Origin: CADEDV01 sp048498035
GTDB lineage: Bacteria > Bacteroidota > Bacteroidia > Chitinophagales > Chitinophagaceae
Length of the DNA stretch: 64,000 nt
Direction: 5' to 3'
Assembly (NCBI GenBank): GCA_048498035.1
Contig: JBEHYT010000006.1
Coordinates: forward strand, 1 to 64,000
Shown: positions 60,945-64,000 of the stretch, piece by piece
Layout of the letters: each line of letters opens with the position of its first letter
Numbering within the stretch: the first letter of the stretch is position 1
Position numbers and translations under genes: made by a program
Notes under the pieces: model-generated
Seen by the model: the letters and a program-made list of their open reading frames with translations, nothing else
The model's database searches: none
What the model was told of the DNA's origin: nothing

Positions 60945-62087
60945 TTGCAGTTTCAATCCAAATTACCCAATGTAGGCACTACCATTTTTACGGTAATGAG
61001 TGGGCTTGCTACAGAATACAATGCAGTAAACCTGGGACAGGGGTTTCCTGATTTCCCCATGAACCAGGAGTTAATAGCGCTGGTAAATGACGCCATGCGG
61101 AAGAATTACAACCAGTATGCGCCCATGCCGGGTTGGATGCCGCTACGGGAAGCCATTGCCAATAAGGTCGAGTTTCTTTACCAGTCTGCGGTAGATCCAG
61201 GTTCCATGATCACCATTACTCCCGGTGGTACGTATGCTATTTACACGGCGCTGACGACCATTCTCCAGCCTGGCGACGAAGTGATTGTATTTGAACCCGG
61301 CTATGATAGCTATATTCCAAATATTGAAACCAATGGTGCCCGGGCGATAACCGTAAAGTTGGTGTACCCCGACTACCATATCGACTGGGCGCAGGTTCGC
61401 GCTTCCATTACAGCACGTACCCGGGCGATCATCATCAATTCACCACACAATCCAACCGGGGCCGTTATCACTGAAGACGATATCCGGGAATTGCGGGATA
61501 TCGTGAAGGGAACATCAATCTTTATTATTAGTGATGAGGTGTATGAACACCTGGTATTTGATGGTCTTAAGCATCAAAGTGTGCTTAAATATCCCGACCT
61601 GATGGAGCGCAGCTTTGCCTGTTTCTCTTTTGGAAAAGTGTACAACTGTACAGGCTGGAAGCTGGGCTATTGTATTGCGCCGCCGGCATTGACCGCTGAA
61701 TTTAGAAAAATACACCAGTACAATTGTTTCTCTTGCTTCACCCCGGCGCAGGTAGCGCTGGCCAGCTTTCTCTCTAACCAGGAGGCCTACCTCTCACTGG
61801 CAGGATTTATGCAGGAAAAACGGGACTTTTTCCGGTCGCTGATGGAAAGTAGCCGGTTTGATCTTCACGCTTCGTCTGGTAGTTATTTCATTTGTGCAAG
61901 CTATGGCCGGATCAGTGAGGAGCCGGCAGCAGACTTTGCGATTCGCATGACCAAAGAATACGGAGTTGCAACAATACCAGTTTCCGCTTTTTACAGGGAT
62001 GGACAAGACGACCGGGTAATCCGATTTTGCTTTTCAAAAACAAAAGAAACGTTGCAGGCCGCTGCCGAAAAACTGGTCCGTATCTAA
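60945..62087 (+). CDS. Methionine-type PLP aminotransferase
   Basis: The 380-residue protein is a class I/II aminotransferase of the methionine aminotransferase (YbdL/KAT) type, acting on methionine or aromatic/kynurenine substrates. Family marks include LPNVGTTIFTVMSGLATEYN, NLGQGFPDFP, INSPHNPTGAVI, and the PLP lysine in FSFGKVYNCTGWKLGY. The start is TTG at 60945; an in-frame ATG at 60996 would remove the conserved N-terminus. It lies 5 bp after the YjbR gene. Confidence 0.92.
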   Translation: MQFQSKLPNVGTTIFTVMSGLATEYNAVNLGQGFPDFPMNQELIALVNDAMRKNYNQYAPMPGWMPLREAIANKVEFLYQSAVDPGSMITITPGGTYAIYTALTTILQPGDEVIVFEPGYDSYIPNIETNGARAITVKLVYPDYHIDWAQVRASITARTRAIIINSPHNPTGAVITEDDIRELRDIVKGTSIFIISDEVYEHLVFDGLKHQSVLKYPDLMERSFACFSFGKVYNCTGWKLGYCIAPPALTAEFRKIHQYNCFSCFTPAQVALASFLSNQEAYLSLAGFMQEKRDFFRSLMESSRFDLHASSGSYFICASYGRISEEPAADFAIRMTKEYGVATIPVSAFYRDGQDDRVIRFCFSKTKETLQAAAEKLVRI

Positions 62088-62115
62088 CCCGACAAAACAT
62101 TCATTTCTTTGCAAC

Positions 62116-63780
62116 ATGATGACAACAGCTATAAACCCGGTACTAAGCAGATGGCAATACGTGCTTTTTTTCACCCTGCTGGCGATTGTATATGCCTGTG
62201 GGTTGTTTGTGCCGCTGATGGACAATGACTCTGCCCACCATGCAGATATAGCGTTGCACATGTATCTTACCGGTGATTATGTAAACCTGGTTGATCACGG
62301 TCGTGATTACCTGGATAAACCACACCTTCACTTCTGGCTGGCCGCGTTGAGTTATGAGCTCTTTGGTGTAAATGGATTTGCCTATAAATTCCCTTCACTT
62401 CTTTTTACGATTGGAGGAACTTACTCCATTTTCCGGATCGGTAAATTGCTTTATACCGCAGAAACGGGACGGCTGGCTGCTCTTATCGCCGCCTCGTCTT
62501 TTGCTTATATATTAGCCAACAATGATGTAAGGATGGATGCCATCCTCACAGCTACCATTGCGTTTGCTACCTGGCAGCTTCTGGCTTTGCTGCAAACCGG
62601 CAAATCGATCTTCATTCCCGGCGCAGCCCTTGGTCTCGCACTGGCCTTTTCCACCAAGGGCCATATTGGCGTGGTTGTTCCGGCTATCAGCGCACTGGCG
62701 TATATTCTTTATAAAAAAGAATATAAAAAACTCTATAGTTGGAAATTGTGGGCGGTGCCGCTCTTATTCTTACTCTTTATATCTCCTGTGGTCTATTGCT
62801 ATTACCTGCAATTTAATCTACACCCGGAAAAAGTGGTCAGGGGAAAAGATCATATCAATGGGGTCAGGTTTATTTTGTTCGGACAAAGCGTTGAACGGTT
62901 CCAGGGAGACAGTTTTGGAGGCGACAGCAAACACGATTATTTCTTTTTTCTCCATTCTTTCCTATGGGCATTTGCTCCATGGAGTATTCTGGCATACATC
63001 GCCGTTTTTAACAGGTTGCGAACGCTGGCAACGCGTAAAACAGAATGGGTTACTACCTGCACGTTTGTCGTGATCCTGCTGGTAGTGTCTTTTTCCGGCT
63101 TTAAACTACCACATTATCTGAATATTGTTTTCCCGGTGGCGGCGGTGCTTACTGCCGGATATATTCTTGAAAAGCGGGAAAACCTCCGGCTGATCAAACA
63201 ATTCAGAACTATCCAGATTATTATTTCACTCTTATTGCTTTTACTGGTTGCGGGCTTTACTATCTGGGCATTCCCGGTGCATCACCTGGGCATTATCATT
63301 TTCACCATTCTGCTACTCTCCCTGTTTTTTCGCGCAGCGCTTTATTCAAATTCTTCATTGCAACGCATGTTTACCGTTCCGGTGCTGGCAATGGTGCTTG
63401 TTTTTTTCCTGCTTAACAGCAATTTTTACCCGCAACTATTAAAATACCAGGCTGGTAATGAATTGGCTGCTTCTACGAAAGGAAAAGTGAACCCGGCAAA
63501 TGTTTACTTCTGGAAAGACACTTATAGTTCTTCTTACAATTTTTATACGGCGTCTATGCGCCAACAGTTTAATGACTCAACGCTGCTACATCAAACCCCT
63601 GTGTGGTTAGCTTTGGATGTCCGGGAGGAGCCGGCTATCCGTGCAGCCGGGTATGAGCTGGGAAAAAGATTTGAATCCATCGATTACGAAATAACCAAAC
63701 TGGATCTCAAATTTGTAAACCCGGTAAAGAGAGAAAGTCAATGTACAAAAATGGTAATTGCAGAAGTATCCAGGAAATAA
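62116..63780 (+). CDS. Membrane glycosyltransferase, GT39/ArnT-like
   Basis: The 554-residue protein has about 12 membrane helices. The first luminal loop carries the acidic motif LMDNDSAHHADIALHMYLTG with DYLDKPHLHFWLAALSYELF, as in dolichyl/undecaprenyl-phosphate-sugar mannosyltransferases and ArnT. Such enzymes move a sugar from a lipid carrier to lipid A or a protein. Acceptor unknown. It starts 28 bp after the aminotransferase gene. Confidence 0.9.
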   Translation: MMTTAINPVLSRWQYVLFFTLLAIVYACGLFVPLMDNDSAHHADIALHMYLTGDYVNLVDHGRDYLDKPHLHFWLAALSYELFGVNGFAYKFPSLLFTIGGTYSIFRIGKLLYTAETGRLAALIAASSFAYILANNDVRMDAILTATIAFATWQLLALLQTGKSIFIPGAALGLALAFSTKGHIGVVVPAISALAYILYKKEYKKLYSWKLWAVPLLFLLFISPVVYCYYLQFNLHPEKVVRGKDHINGVRFILFGQSVERFQGDSFGGDSKHDYFFFLHSFLWAFAPWSILAYIAVFNRLRTLATRKTEWVTTCTFVVILLVVSFSGFKLPHYLNIVFPVAAVLTAGYILEKRENLRLIKQFRTIQIIISLLLLLLVAGFTIWAFPVHHLGIIIFTILLLSLFFRAALYSNSSLQRMFTVPVLAMVLVFFLLNSNFYPQLLKYQAGNELAASTKGKVNPANVYFWKDTYSSSYNFYTASMRQQFNDSTLLHQTPVWLALDVREEPAIRAAGYELGKRFESIDYEITKLDLKFVNPVKRESQCTKMVIAEVSRK

Positions 63781-63787
63781 GACAAGA

Positions 63788-64000
63788 TTATAAACCGGCC
63801 TGGCTGCTGATCTCCAGCATGCGGCTGATGGGTTTGAGCGCGGCTTTTCGAAGTGCTTCATCCATTTCGATAGCAGGCATCTCGTATTTCATACACAGGT
63901 AGATCTTTTCCAGCGTATTCCGCTTCATGTGGGGACAATCGTTACAGGCGCAGTTATTATCCGGCGGAGCCGGTATAAACGTCTTGTCTGGCGAAGCCTT
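63788..64000 (-). CDS. nadA: Quinolinate synthase, C-terminal part (cut by the window edge)
   Basis: Reading on the minus strand, the last 70 residues match the C-terminus of NadA, the Fe-S enzyme that condenses iminoaspartate and DHAP to quinolinate. The cluster-binding CACNDCPHMKRNTLEK is clear, and the end IYLCMKYEMPAIEM and LKPISRMLE fit. The gene continues to the right of the window. It is convergent with the GT39 gene, with 7 bp between stop codons. Confidence 0.93.
   Translation of the reverse strand, partial: KASPDKTFIPAPPDNNCACNDCPHMKRNTLEKIYLCMKYEMPAIEMDEALRKAALKPISRMLEISSQAGL

Noticed and set aside
1..64000. CRISPR array, prophage or transposase
   Set aside because: No regularly spaced direct repeats with unique spacers, no transposase-like protein and no phage structural genes were seen.

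Overview
The window looks like chromosomal DNA of a Bacteroidota bacterium, most likely of the Chitinophagaceae. The evidence is a SusC/SusD pair with a FecR anti-sigma factor, two type IX secretion cargo proteins (one gliding-motility type C-terminal domain, one type A sorting domain), an IPExxxVDY-family protein, a Rho with a long basic insert, tandem DUF4369-TlpA proteins, and many TAnnTTTG promoter boxes only 7-35 nt from start codons, with little sign of Shine-Dalgarno sequences. Genus and species cannot be read from this.

Layout. 1-130: a GC-rich edge with a serine-protease motif fragment and short tandem repeats, unlike the rest. 131-8900: comB, a GH39-like glycosidase, an SRPBCC protein, gcvT, a PadR/PspC envelope-stress pair, a DUF3089 lipoprotein and an orphan ECF sigma factor. 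8910-23130 (minus strand): a redox and outer-membrane uptake island in transcription order fecR, susC, susD, four DUF4369-TlpA thiol oxidoreductases, a small lipoprotein, a DsbD-alpha protein and DsbD. DsbD can feed electrons to the periplasmic TlpA proteins, and the SusCD pair with its STN domain can signal to FecR, but no ECF sigma gene sits next to fecR. 23329-32096: a DUF4143-type ATPase with a striking inverted repeat at its promoter, asnS, rho, a repeat-bearing secreted protein, pterin dehydratase, an IPExxxVDY protein and an M28 peptidase. 32267-41937: feoB, a serine hydrolase and an M20 amidohydrolase, chrA, nadD, feoA, ybeY, a degenerate HNH-like protein and mnmG.

41863-45091 (minus strand) is the most unusual locus: a tight three-gene cluster of a SET-domain protein, a D-Ala-D-Ala-ligase-like ATP-grasp enzyme and a single protein fusing ATP-grasp to SET. 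It looks like an amide-ligase plus lysine-methylation system. I know of no characterised function for this arrangement.

45284-51485 holds the two large type IX secretion cargo genes, separated by about 900 bp without a convincing gene. 51583-53746 holds ssb, a zinc-ribbon protein, a small lipoprotein and a HigB/HigA toxin-antitoxin pair. 53790-54290 is a 170-bp-period triplication of a tRNA-Phe(GAA) gene with its terminator: one copy is a normal tRNA, and the other two keep the acceptor and anticodon arms but carry GC-rich hairpins in place of the D and T arms. 54368-64000: recQ, kdsD, manC, a run of small metabolic genes, a methionine-type aminotransferase with a TTG start, a GT39-type glycosyltransferase and the 3' end of nadA.
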